Shown: positions 1 through 10,761 of the stretch, piece after piece
How the letters are laid out: every line of letters starts with the position of its first letter
Position numbering within the stretch: the first letter of the stretch is position 1
From: Nymphaea colorata
Lineage: Eukaryota; Streptophyta; Magnoliopsida; Nymphaeales; Nymphaeaceae
DNA: 64,000 nucleotides
Direction: 5' to 3'
Assembly: GCF_008831285.2 (NCBI RefSeq)
Contig: NC_045138.2
Coordinates: 13,590,571 to 13,654,570, forward strand
Program-made: the position numbers and the translations under genes
The notes under the pieces: model-generated
The model's database searches: none
What the model saw: the letters and a program-made list of their open reading frames with translations, nothing else
What the model was told of the DNA's origin: nothing

Positions 1-1064
1 TTACGGTTGATAACCGATCACTCTATAGTTCAAATCACCCAAAAAAAAAAAAAAAAACATTACTAAGTGAAATGTTGTGGCTTCAAATATATAGGACGTC
101 AGATAATATAGGCTAAAATCATGAAAGGTTGAACATAGTCCATGCTTTATGAGGTACCACTTGTGTGTCTACACATCTGAACAATACAATACATTGGAAA
201 GGGATGGAGCAAGTCAGCTAAAGTAAACCCAAATCAATTTGTCAGCAGGTGAACAATAACAAAGATTGTCCTGCAAATAAAAGACCTATCGTGCAGTTAT
301 TCCTGTCACCACATATACACACAGAGGTACATGCTTCTTAAAACTTTCCGTGAAGGTATGCCAAATCATAACAGCTGCACTTGCACTACAACACATGTAA
401 CTTCGACAAATAATACAATGAAAATCAACTCGGCACTCTCGAGTGTTTGATAGCACAAATGTAGTCATGAACTTTTCCAATAGCCAAAACAAAAGGGAAA
501 CATGATCCTAAACCTCATGGAAGCAGCAATAAAACTTATGGTTCTCCTTGATGCCACAAAAAAAAAAAATTTATCTTATGTATAAAGAAAAATGCCCATA
601 AACAGCTGCCCGCTTGAGAATGCAGACTACCCCTACTACAACAACCTTTTTAGGTCCAGGATCTTAACATTTAGAAGATGCACAATGATAGTGATCCAAA
701 GTCAGATTCCCAGAAGATCCTTCACTGCAACCAACCAATGGCATCCACTCATTACAAGGACCATATGTACCCAAATCAGGAGCAAAACTTTGTTATGCAC
801 TATTATTATGTCATCATTTCTATAATTACATTTGCCATATCTTTTCAGCACATATTTTTCAGCGGTATAAATATGTTTCATCACCATAATCAACAATATC
901 ATCCACAGCTATTCCTCAGGAGCTTCCTTAAAATGCAGTCTCAGAAAATTAAAAAACAAAATGAAATAAAACCAAGAGATAGTAGAATCATAAATTATTA
1001 ATAAATAGTAATTTTCTTGATAAAGCATTCATAAAAGCTTTTAAGAAAGTAAATAATATCAAAA

Positions 1065-1127
1065 TATTATTTATGACACAATAAATATTATTTATGACAC
1101 AATAAATATTATTTATGACACAATAAA
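1065..1127. repeat. 21 bp minisatellite, three perfect copies
   Basis: The unit starts tattatttatgacacaata and is repeated head to tail at 1065-1085, 1086-1106 and 1107-1127. A fourth copy then decays into tatggcacaataat. It is AT-rich and non-coding. Confidence 0.9.
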
Positions 1128-1569
1128 TATGGCACAATAATATATTGAGAAATTTCCATTCTCTTGACGTTCCGAAAAATATTGTAATATTTCCTTGACT
1201 TTAGTTATAGAATTTTTTTCTATAGAACTGTAATGTTTCCGAAACATCACAAGCATTCACAATTATGCTCATCACTACCACACAAAAGCACATCCACTAT
1301 ACCAATGCCAACAATTTTCTCCCCAAGTTCTTAAATTCAGAAGTTGGGAACAGGTTGTTCAACAACCTAAAAACTCATTGCAACCAGGCAGTCCGACTTG
1401 GTCCAAGTCATTTGACTATAAAGTATAAACAAATAAATACATATATTTATATGGAAATAAGTAAATAAACATATTTATCATGCACAGAATGTGCATGTAG
1501 CCATGGAGTTTGAGTCTTTGACAGGTTGGGATTGGTCGAATAATCAAATGACTAAACTGACTAGTTGAC

Positions 1570-1645
1570 TAGTCCGACCAACTAGGTGCTGGTATGAAAC
1601 AAACACAGGTCAGTTGATAACCGACTCAACTGACCTGTCGGACTA
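1570..1645. repeat. Nested inverted repeat (hairpin, MITE-like remnant)
   Basis: Inner arms acaggtcagttga (1605-1617) and tcaactgacctgt (1626-1638) are perfect 13 bp reverse complements around an 8 bp loop. Outer arms tagtccgac (1570-1578) and gtcggacta (1637-1645) also pair, slightly overlapping the inner right arm. No flanking target-site duplication is certain, so the link to a transposon is inference. Confidence 0.6.
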
Positions 1646-1877
1646 TTCGGAATTTTGACAATTAAGTGTCTCTGTCACGTAATTTATCCTCATCTTCATT
1701 AAACATAATGCTATCAGCAGATTTTCAGTTAGAACCACCACGCTCTCCAGCTAGCCTGCTTACAGTACCTGCGAATGACATGAGCGATGAGGTTCGTTAC
1801 TGAAACCTAACATGTTTAACCTTCTAACAAGGTTTTCCCAAAACATGAAAGAAGAAACATACAATTATAAGGCCAGA

Positions 1878-4800
1878 TCATTTCTTGTGCCACACATCAA
1901 GATTACTCATAAAAGTGACAGCATTATGCAGGCGCAATATAGCTGACTCAGCATTCTGAGAGAATAATTATGACAAAAGCTCTTAATCCTTATTAATTAC
2001 ATAATAAAGAAAAGTTAAATATTAGGCGCCAATCAAAGTCAACAATATAAACCTAAAAGGCAAAACGTAAATGAAGCACCTGCAAGGCAGATGAATCATA
2101 AGTTCATATACCAAAGAACAAGGACACACCGCAGGACTACAAGTCTACAATGAAGAACAAGACATACTATTGAAGCTACCCAAAAAGAATCATGATTGGC
2201 AGTTGCACATCTTGCACACATTGGGAAAAGAAAAGACAATGCAAAAAATAGAGAATATGCCTCCCACGGAGACAAGGTTCCAAGGCATCAGACGACCTTC
2301 CAATCAGACACAACAACATAAGCATGGACAAGCAATTAAAAACTAAGCATTTACCTGGAAAACCCTAACAAGAGCCTTGCCTTTATGTTTTCTCTTTCTT
2401 AACCAATAATCATATACCACATTAACTTTGTCCTTTTCCAACAAATCAGTACAAAGGCCAGTAACCACATCGATGTTAGAGATGTCATCTGACTGTCTGA
2501 ACGCAATCTTCTCCAGTCTATCCATGACCTTCTCAAATTCATCTGCAGCAATATGCTTGCAAGTATCAAGTTCTCTGTGTTCACAACCCTCATCATGCCC
2601 CCTTAATTCATTGAGCCACCTTTCATCATCAGAGTCGATATCATATATCACAGAGTCATCAGCAAGAGCTCTCCCAATTTCATCATCCACATCAGTGATA
2701 TACTCAGACGGACGCACAAAGCTAGCAGAGTAAGTTGACTCATAGTCAGGTACTTCACGCACTACAGGAGTTGGAATAAACCTGACTGGCGTTGACACTG
2801 CATTCCTCTCAACACATTCCTTGTATAGTTCCTTAAAGACAACCCAATCATTTCTATCATAAAACTCAAGCTTCCAACCCCTTGGACCCTTTTCACCCGT
2901 CCACATCATGGCATGTGTGTAACGGTTAGATGTGCAAGGCCTCATCTCATGTGGTTTGTGTAGGTACCTTGTCAAGCCATGATTTTTAACAGCAAGAAGC
3001 CATTCTTTAGATTCAGATGCCTCTAACGTAATGCAAGCACCAGTTTCTCTCCAACATCTATCATGGTCGACAACCAAGATGTTTGCCTTGCACGATGCAG
3101 TGTCAATATTTTGCTTCAAACCTTCTAACAGAATTCTTAGTCCCTTAATCTTCTCAAAGCTCCTATTTCTCAATGACATATCGGACATCAGCAGAGGGCT
3201 CTTGGTTTCATTCATTAACACATTCAGACGATCCTTTAAAGGCGAACGTCTGATGGCTCTGACAGTATGTGGCGAACTCCTCTTCTTTTGGTGATTTAGA
3301 AATTTTGATCTAGCCGAAACAATTGAGTATCGTTTTTTTTTCAAAGTAGCAGTTCCAGCAACCCCTGAAAAGTTTTGTGATTGAGAATCTTCAGAACTCT
3401 TTGCAGATACCAAATCATGTGCAGCACTCAAGTACCATCCAGTCATCCACCTCCACGAATGCATTTTAGAACCAAAGAGCATCATATCGGCGTGCATATG
3501 CATAAAAAATGTTGGTAAAGCAGCAAAGTTTAAGGATAGCAAGGGAACAGATCCGTAAGCCCCGAAGATTGCACAAATACCAGGATCAGCGAGTCGTCTA
3601 GATCGACACTTAAGGGCCAAAAGGTTTTCTTTAGCAATACTCTCCTGTAACATAGCCAGCATGGTCGAGCACCAATCTAGCATACAGCCACATTGCTGAA
3701 AATAGTTTCCAAAAAGATAAACAATTAACGGATGCAGCCAAAAAATATTATACGGATACAAATAATAGAAAAAGACAACAGATAACAAAGAATGTAGGGA
3801 TGTTAGAAGTCAAAAGTAATAATAACAATAATGCAAAAACAGAAGAGGAAAAACTCAGGAAAAACATTGGAGCAAATACTTACCCTCAAACTATCGGTAA
3901 TCTCCTCACCGGAAACGTCGAGGGCGGTTATCCCTCTATTCTTGACACAAAGACACTTGTCGAGCTTCACGGAACGAAGAAGAGGCACAAAAAGTATGCC
4001 GTGGTCAGAGAAGACAGAAGCTATCGATTCCAGGAACAAAAACCAAGCAAAACTGTACACCTTGAATCCTGGTTTCCCAATCGAACGCAAAACTGAAACC
4101 AGAAAATTTGCAAAATAACATGAATTGCTGTAAGAAGGCTCTACTATGCAAGCAAGCATCGCATGGCGAGAATTCTTTTGCCAGAAATTCTGATAGGAGA
4201 CACCCATCCCCGTTCCTATCTCATTCTCATCCAGCCCCGATGAGAGTCTTTTTGCAAAAAGAGCAATCTCCCTGATGCAGTTCCCTGGAATTTCCTTCAG
4301 AACTATCAGTTGGGAAGGAGAATTGATCTTTGAATTTTTGCAAATTTTCCTCCTCTGTTTGCGTGTAAAGGACAAACCATACATTCTATGCTCCTCCGAA
4401 GATTGCATCCTTTCGCCATCAGTTAGTCCCTCCCTCCGCCGTTTCCGACTGTAAGTAATCCCAAACATCCTAAAGTGGCTGCTCACGCCAACAGCGCCCT
4501 GGTCAGCAAGCAAGGCTCCACAGCCATCCCTTCCACCAACCCACTCGGAGAGTTTCTGGCGTGATACGGACGATAGTACAGCCCCAGAATCCCCACCGCC
4601 ATGCTCCAACCTGCGGAGCTTCCTCTCACTCCTTTCCTTTCTCCAGGGCAGTAGCCTATCCGCAGCCACATCCCTTCCGTCATTCTTCAAACTCCGAGAT
4701 TTCTTCTTCTTGTTGTGCTTCGTCTCCTCCGATTCCCCCTCCGACACATCGCTGGGATTCCCCAGCAACCTGATCCACTCCTCCCCAGACGCGGCCAAAG

Positions 4801-5035
4801 GCTTCCCAGCCCCCTCGAGCACCAGGCGCTTCCCGGACCGTAACTCCTTCACCGGCGAGTCCCCGATGTTCCCGACGGTCTTCGGGACAAACACCCTGGT
4901 CGACCTCCGCGTGCCCACGGAAGGCATGGAGGCGTCTCGGAACTGCAAAACCCTAGAAACCCTGGCCTGCTTCCCAACAGAAAACAATCCAAAACGCGAA
5001 CGCCGCTCAGAACCTCCATGCTTCCTCATCACCAT
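1878..5035 (-). CDS. Enhancer of polycomb-like protein (EPCR-like), 3' end unresolved
   Basis: Exon 1 is 5035-3884 (384 codons, donor GTAAGT) and exon 2 is 3695-2355 (447 codons, donor GTAAAT), both phase 0. Residues 37-49 (MPSVGTRRSTRVF) and the repeated S/T-RK-RR motifs near 190-201 and 218-230 match the N-terminal half of plant EPL proteins. Exon 2 carries the conserved EPL region: RYTHAMMW near 642, YDIDSDDERWLNEL near 735 and YDYWLRKRK near 812. In Arabidopsis the two EPL-related EPCR proteins belong to the PEAT chromatin complex (PWWP, EPCR, ARID, TRB) in the nucleus. A last exon at 1955-1878 (acceptor TCTCTCAG, 25 codons plus stop, AESAILRLHN) fits in phase, giving about 856 aa. The basic KKRSFKRQ-like tail expected after exon 2 was not found in 1-2354. 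The two main exons are secure; the last exon is tentative. Confidence 0.85.
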
Positions 5036-5500
5036 TCAAAACACAATGGAAACCCTTTCGCTCCCTCATGCGCAAAATCCCGCCAAGATCGGCCATTTAA
5101 AGTACGATCGACGCCCCGACGCCCGCCTCTCGATCTCTCATGGCCAGAAACTCATCTCAGACAGGCCATGAAGAAGAAGAGATCTAGAGATCGCTACGAT
5201 CTATCTGAGTCCGTCTCTCTCCTTCTCATGGTTGCATACCGACGACGATTGAACAAGAATTTTGTTCTCGGTAATTTTAGGGTTTTGGGTTCAGAGAGGG
5301 GAGAGTGGGGGAGAAGAGAGAGAGTCGGTGTGAGTGACTGTGATTGGTTCTTAAGGCGTTTCACGTACTTCTTGTTGGTTGCAGTTGCTGCAGAGAGAGA
5401 GAGAGGGAGGCTTCTTGGACGAGAGCCTCAGCCACCACAGAGGGCCCGTGCGCTGGTACGGCGTTAGGGTTTTGGGGAGCGGAGAATCGTCGCGAACCGT
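5036..5500 (-). promoter_or_regulatory. Leader/promoter of the EPCR-like gene with two teloboxes
   Basis: Perfect telobox words AAACCCTAA lie on the minus strand at 5285-5277 and 5472-5464, upstream of the start codon at 5035. The zone also has GA/CT-rich runs (about 5394-5408) typical of plant leaders. Teloboxes are bound by TRB proteins, which are PEAT subunits. The transcription start site is not visible. Confidence 0.5.
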
Positions 5501-6506
5501 CGGATGGGCTACGGGGACGGTGAAGATGGAGGAATTTTTGAGGCGCTGTGCTGCCCACCCGGTGGAGGGGCAGAGAGAAAGAAAGCGAGGGTTTTGTTGT
5601 GGTTCTTTTACTTTTCAATTCATTTCCCTCCTCAAAACCCCCCAACCGCCGTTACCCTCCCCAAATGGCCCCTAAATTCCAACAACAATCACCAGATTGA
5701 CCTTCTCGTCGGATAAATAAAGCCCCGCGCCCCGCCAACAGAGATCAGCTATCTTGTTGACGGGGACCGAACCGACATAAATAGAAGTGAAATTTAAATC
5801 AGAATCATTCTCCCAATTAGAAAATTCGGACATCTTTAAAACCTAATAATATATAAATGGCAACAAATTTAAGAAAAGCATGAACGTTTTATTTGATAGT
5901 TCCATCTAAAAAAAGTAGATAGAAGTTTGTCATGTTTTAACTAAATCTGAAAAAGACGCGACCGATTGTATTTAGATCAATTTAAAAATATATGCAAGAT
6001 TGATAAATCTATAATCACTGTTACAAAAATCTCAGCAAATCATTACTTGTGATTGGTCGAACATGTACGTTTAAAGTCAAACGACATGTAAATCGTCGAT
6101 CTGTGTAATCGGACGACTGATATTAGTTCTTCAAAGTTCAAGTCTTCGACCACATGGCAATGAATGAACAGTCCCCCCCGCCCCCCCTAGCCCATGTATC
6201 GAAACTCGAAGACGTATTATTTAAGTAAGGTTCATGCTGAATTATACTGGGGAAATTTCACCTATCATGGTTATTATTATTTTGATACACCTTGGCTTTA
6301 AGGCAAACACGACCAACCAATATCATCCTGCTTCGGACACATGATATCAATAAACATAAAAATGAAGCTGCACCATATATATTGTTCATCCAGTCATTAG
6401 TGCCGGTCAGTAGTGTACTTAAAAAGAAGGCCCAAGCAGTCATTACTATGGTCCAGCAAGGATTTTGTTCATCATTTAACTGACCAAGTATAAGTATAAA
6501 CACAAA

Positions 6507-6689
6507 ATGGACTACTTTCATGTGAAGCTTCTGCTGGCAATGCCCTTCTATCTTCTTTTCATTCTTCTCCTCCTCCTCCTTTTTCATGTTCATGTGATTG
6601 TTGCTTCAAAAGTAGTAAGAGTCCAGTTGATGGGCAGGAATAACATTCAAATTTTTGAACATTTTTCTTGCCCATCAAACTTGGGATGA
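6507..6689 (+). CDS. Possible small secreted-peptide ORF (60 aa), weak
   Basis: The start codon has a favourable context (A at -3, G at +4). Residues 8-33 form a very hydrophobic, leucine-rich segment like a signal peptide, followed by a short basic tail with one Cys. Part of the hydrophobic run comes from a (CTC)n low-complexity tract, so it may be accidental. No known plant peptide motif (CLE, IDA, RALF, PSK) is seen. Confidence 0.15.
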   Translation: MDYFHVKLLLAMPFYLLFILLLLLLFHVHVIVASKVVRVQLMGRNNIQIFEHFSCPSNLG

Positions 6690-9600
6690 AAAAAAAGTGA
6701 ACGTTTGTCTGTTTTCAGAAAGTTTTTTTCTAAAATTTCTTTCTATCTCGAGGGCTGGAAAAAAAATTTCAAGATGAAAAAGTGACCGTTGGATTTTTAA
6801 TCAATGCTTAATCCAACTATTTTGTTTTTTCTTCTTTATTTTTGTCAAACCGAGAAATTTATTTCCTGAAACATAAACACCAATGCAATAAACACAAAAA
6901 AGATGTTCTGGAAATTTGGATTTCTTTTTCATTTCTTTAATTTCTGAAATAAGTTTATAAAAACTTCTTTCCAACTCCATATTTTTAATGCATTAAACAG
7001 CCCCCAAAAGACCTATAGACTGAACCCTTGTGACCGTAGTTAACATTGCTCCCAACTATCCTAAATGCCCATTGACTTGTCTTCAAACACAACATAATAC
7101 TTTTGTTGGGGCTTCATCTTGGGCGCCCTACAATAGCAATGTAATAATCAGTTTCTAGAAAGCTGTGTGCAATACATGTTTTCAAAAACTGAGTGTCCTT
7201 AGAACAGTATATTACTCAAATCAAACCCTGTGCAAGTGATCCTGAACTTCAGTATATTACTCAAATCTGAGTCTTTGAGGATACAGTTGGTCTTGGAATC
7301 GGTTTGAAATCGTTGTGTTTAGATTTGATCTTAATCTAATTTATAATAGGTCGGATCCAATGAAGCTCAAAGAACGTTCCTAGTTGAAATCCACCCTCTA
7401 TAGCTTCCTTTTTTCCTAAACTAGAGAAGCTATAGCCTACAACTTTTCAGGTGGAAAGTAGATCCTACGCCCGGCCAGGCCATGGCGTTCAACGAGATCC
7501 ACCTGTAAAACTTTGGCTTGAAAATCAAAAGGCTTTAATTTTTTTTTTTCAAGAAGAAATTAGTTAATCAAATAAAGGGCTCAATTAAATCATGTACTGT
7601 AAAAGTTAAAACCAGTTCCATCTTTTGAGGTGGGACTTCTATTTTGGCCTTATTCCATGGAAACTTAAATTTAAATTTTGTCCGATGAGAAAATATAAAG
7701 TTTGCATGTAGTCAGGACCAGGGGACCGCATATTTTTGGAAGGAAGTGTCTAGGGAAATTTTTTGCTTCCCCACATTCAAACACGGTTTAAGTAAATTTT
7801 TTTTTTTTTTCTTCCGGAGGACGTTCACTTATTTAATAAAAGCATTTATGAATTTAAACGTCCTTTCGCTTTGGGCCCATTCCTTTGGAAAAGGACGGAA
7901 GGATTCTTCTCCCTTTCACATGGAAAGCAGCAGGGCACATACCTCAACAAAAGTGTCGCTCCCTCTCTCACTACAAAATGGAAAAATAGTTCAGCAAATA
8001 ATTTACTTTTATTCGGACATTCAAATTCAGTGGTTGTTTTTTGGATCAAAAAATTTAATCGGAATAAAGACTCGGCATAATTGAATGTGATAAATGGGGG
8101 ACTTAAGTTAACTCCAAGAAAACCTCGTGCATGCAACTTTTACAAGAAAATGCATTTTCTTTTTATCACTTCTTACCGAGTCCAGTCCAGTCCAATCCAA
8201 TCTCGTTGCCATATTTCTGAGAGAGAAATACCACATGATTTTGGGTCAGCACTCTAGATCGGATCTACATTAATATGGATTGGGATTCATATGTAATTTC
8301 ATTGGTAGCAATTTGGAATTCGAACTCAGATCCACTATGTTCCATTCCAAATTCGTAGAAGGCCGTTGGAATGGAGGGAGCCCTTACTGCATCATCTCAT
8401 CTAATTAAACTCCAACCAACCAACGGCTGAAGGTTTAGAGATCAAAGCAGAAAACATGTAGAAACCCAGCTCCTGCAAAAACGTCATGTTCAGTTTTTTC
8501 CTAGAAAATCGTTTTCAGCAACTGTTTGTCATCTATTTATTTCTTCCAAATTTTATGGGTTTTCTTGGTAAATTTCAGTAATACTTTTGATCGAACTGTT
8601 TATCAAAGGGGACAATTATGTGCACTAAATTCATGTGAACTGTTTATCGAAAAACTGTGTACCAGAGGAGATTGGAGACCACACTAACACAATAGTTAAG
8701 CTCTCGATGCGTCATGGTCGCGATCTTCTTATTTTCTAAGACTCTTTCTAATAATTTTTTAATGCATACAGTAGAATAACCAAAAGCATGCGTTAATTTA
8801 AGGCTAATAAAACGATTGTCTAACTGTAAGAGTAAGCCACTGTGGCAAAGAAGTATGTCTGCAATTTTTTCTTCTTGTTACGGAGGTGAAAAATCGATGG
8901 TTGGTAAACTACTCCTTCACAACCACTTGGGTGCTTTTTATCAAGACCTAAAAACGGGGGCATGACACAAATGGTCCCTCAGGCGTCCGGGTTCATGAGA
9001 TGAGAAGGTGTAAAACAACTATAACGACAAACTGCGCTTCGTTGTTCTGATATAATATATACTAAAAAAGTCACCTTGTTATTTACGGTATATCATCCTA
9101 TTCGTCAACCGGTGGTTGGTGATTGGCTGCTCGACGAGTAGAAATGCCAATGGAATGTCGGATCTATTTGATTATCGATCAGATTCAGATTCAATATGCA
9201 GTTTCCCAGATGAGAATCAAAGCACAGTACCTTGATTGTGATCCGATAAAATTTGACCTGATTACACATAAATGTCGGATCTTATGCTAGTTGGATCCAA
9301 AATTTGTTTTAGAAAATGAAGCTTTAATCCAACTCCCAACCTGAATAGGTTAATTTGGATGAAGGCTGGTTCTGACCCGGATCGGAATCGTTTTGGAACG
9401 AGAATGCTACTTAAGTTAAGGAGAAAAACGGACATGGGCACCCGCATCTATCATCGCCGAGCCCGCTACTTTTGTCATATGGGAGCATGGATCCTCATCT
9501 AGCAAGTGGTCGTGGGACTGTGGCCCGTTGTCTTGCAGGATCTAGTGCTTAGGCACCCTAGGTTAGGCATCCACCACAACGTTCGGTGCTCCGTAATTAC

Positions 9601-9791
9601 GGGCATTGGCTTGGAACTTGCAATCAAACCGGGTTAAATAATTATGCCTGGTTGAAACTGGATTTATCAAAGAGCATCTAGGTTGCAGCGAAGTCATACT
9701 TGGACTGGTGCCAGCACCAATCAAATTCAAGACAGATACTGTTCCTGACGCTTCACGTGTGGATCAATTCTACGAACTGAGCCTGCACAGC

Positions 9792-9992
9792 TTATAGTAC
9801 TTTCGAATAACAAGGTTGGGAGACTTCATCTCCCCGCAGGATTGCATCGGAAGCAAGACATGAGGCCACCGATACCTCAGGTCTTGGGTAGATGGAACCA
9901 TCGTCTGCGTTGTAAAATATATCTGGTTTTGGAGCATCAAATTCCTTGAATACAGCAAATCCAATACGGATCAAATTTCCTGTGCATATCAC
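9792..9992 (-). pseudogene. Exon-like fragment of an unrecognised gene
   Basis: A 66-codon minus-strand frame of normal amino-acid complexity (FDAPKPDIFYNADDGS) starts just after a plausible acceptor TTTTCAATAG. It contains a possible donor within PRPE-VSV (GAG|GTATCG) and ends in TAA. No matching upstream or downstream exon was found within several hundred bases. I do not recognise the family; it may be a captured or decayed gene piece, or chance. Confidence 0.25.
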
Positions 9993-10761
9993 CTATTGAA
10001 AATCTGATTAATTGACAGCCGCACAAGAACATAGCCGGTACAAGGCTGAAGTACCTCAGGCGGACATGGATCATTTTTGTGGTGCCTCCTAATCCACCAA
10101 GTTGATGTCAATAAAATTCAATTTAAATTAGAGAAAAAATTGATACCCGATTAAGAATTTCAGATCAGATCCAGATATATAAAATAACGTCCAACTAGAT
10201 TCAAATTCACATTCAAATTTAAGTAAATATTGTTTGGAAAAATCGAATTTAGACTTGAATGTTAATAAAAAATCATATTCGGATCAGATTCAGATTATCA
10301 GTTGGAATTTTTGATTAGGATATAATACAAATTTTTCTTCATCCGAATTTGAATGTGAATACTAATCTGCCTGTATAGATGTCCAAAAAGTGGACGTGTT
10401 AAGGTACATGTCCGGTTTGAACCAGACCCGTTTCAGGACGTGCAGCTTGCAACAAAGTTTGAAGCCGCTGACGCTGCGCCAACAAGTTTGCTAGATGTCA
10501 CGAGGCCCTTGCTAACATAGGCTATATCTGGTTCTAGAGAAAATAACGCCGACATTTCAGAGCGCGTGGAAACCCGTCGAGAAGACAACCCACAACCACG
10601 TTCGTGGGTCATCAGGAAGTACTTTGGAACAGAACGCGAATCTACAAATGCAATATAACTGATAGCATTGTATGCAGGATTGGAAAACCAACCAAATCTG
10701 ATCTATTTGAACCAACATGAGGACGAATAGAAGAGATGGCCCACCCACAAATCATGAGGTG

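Larger units (their letters stand above)
1..1877. other. Non-coding stretch left of the EPCR-like gene
   Basis: No reading frame here has family-like composition or usable splice sites. The minus strand may carry the 3' UTR of the EPCR-like gene near its right edge. It contains the 21 bp tandem repeat at 1065-1127 and the nested inverted repeat at 1570-1645. The first 20 bases of the window share the word gttgataaccga with the loop region of that inverted repeat, so both may belong to one dispersed element. Confidence 0.5.
5501..10761. other. Long intergenic stretch, decayed non-coding DNA
   Basis: No complete gene is visible. The stretch holds AT-rich DNA, a G/C-homopolymer patch near 6173-6188, and degenerate GGATC/GATTCAGATT-rich patches at about 7320-7360, 8250-8350, 9160-9400 and 10080-10370 that look like remnants of a dispersed repeat. 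Two weak coding candidates (6507-6689 and 9792-9992) are listed separately. The right end probably contains the FBL11 3' UTR. Confidence 0.5.

Noticed and set aside
5018-5645. Several 90-150 codon frames over the EPCR-like leader
   Set aside because: They lie opposite or across the leader and the exon 1 start, have biased Arg/Pro/Ser composition from GA/CT runs, and show no domain.
6258-6593. 111-codon minus-strand frame
   Set aside because: Low-complexity Lys/Glu start, no family motif, no splice context. Likely a chance frame.
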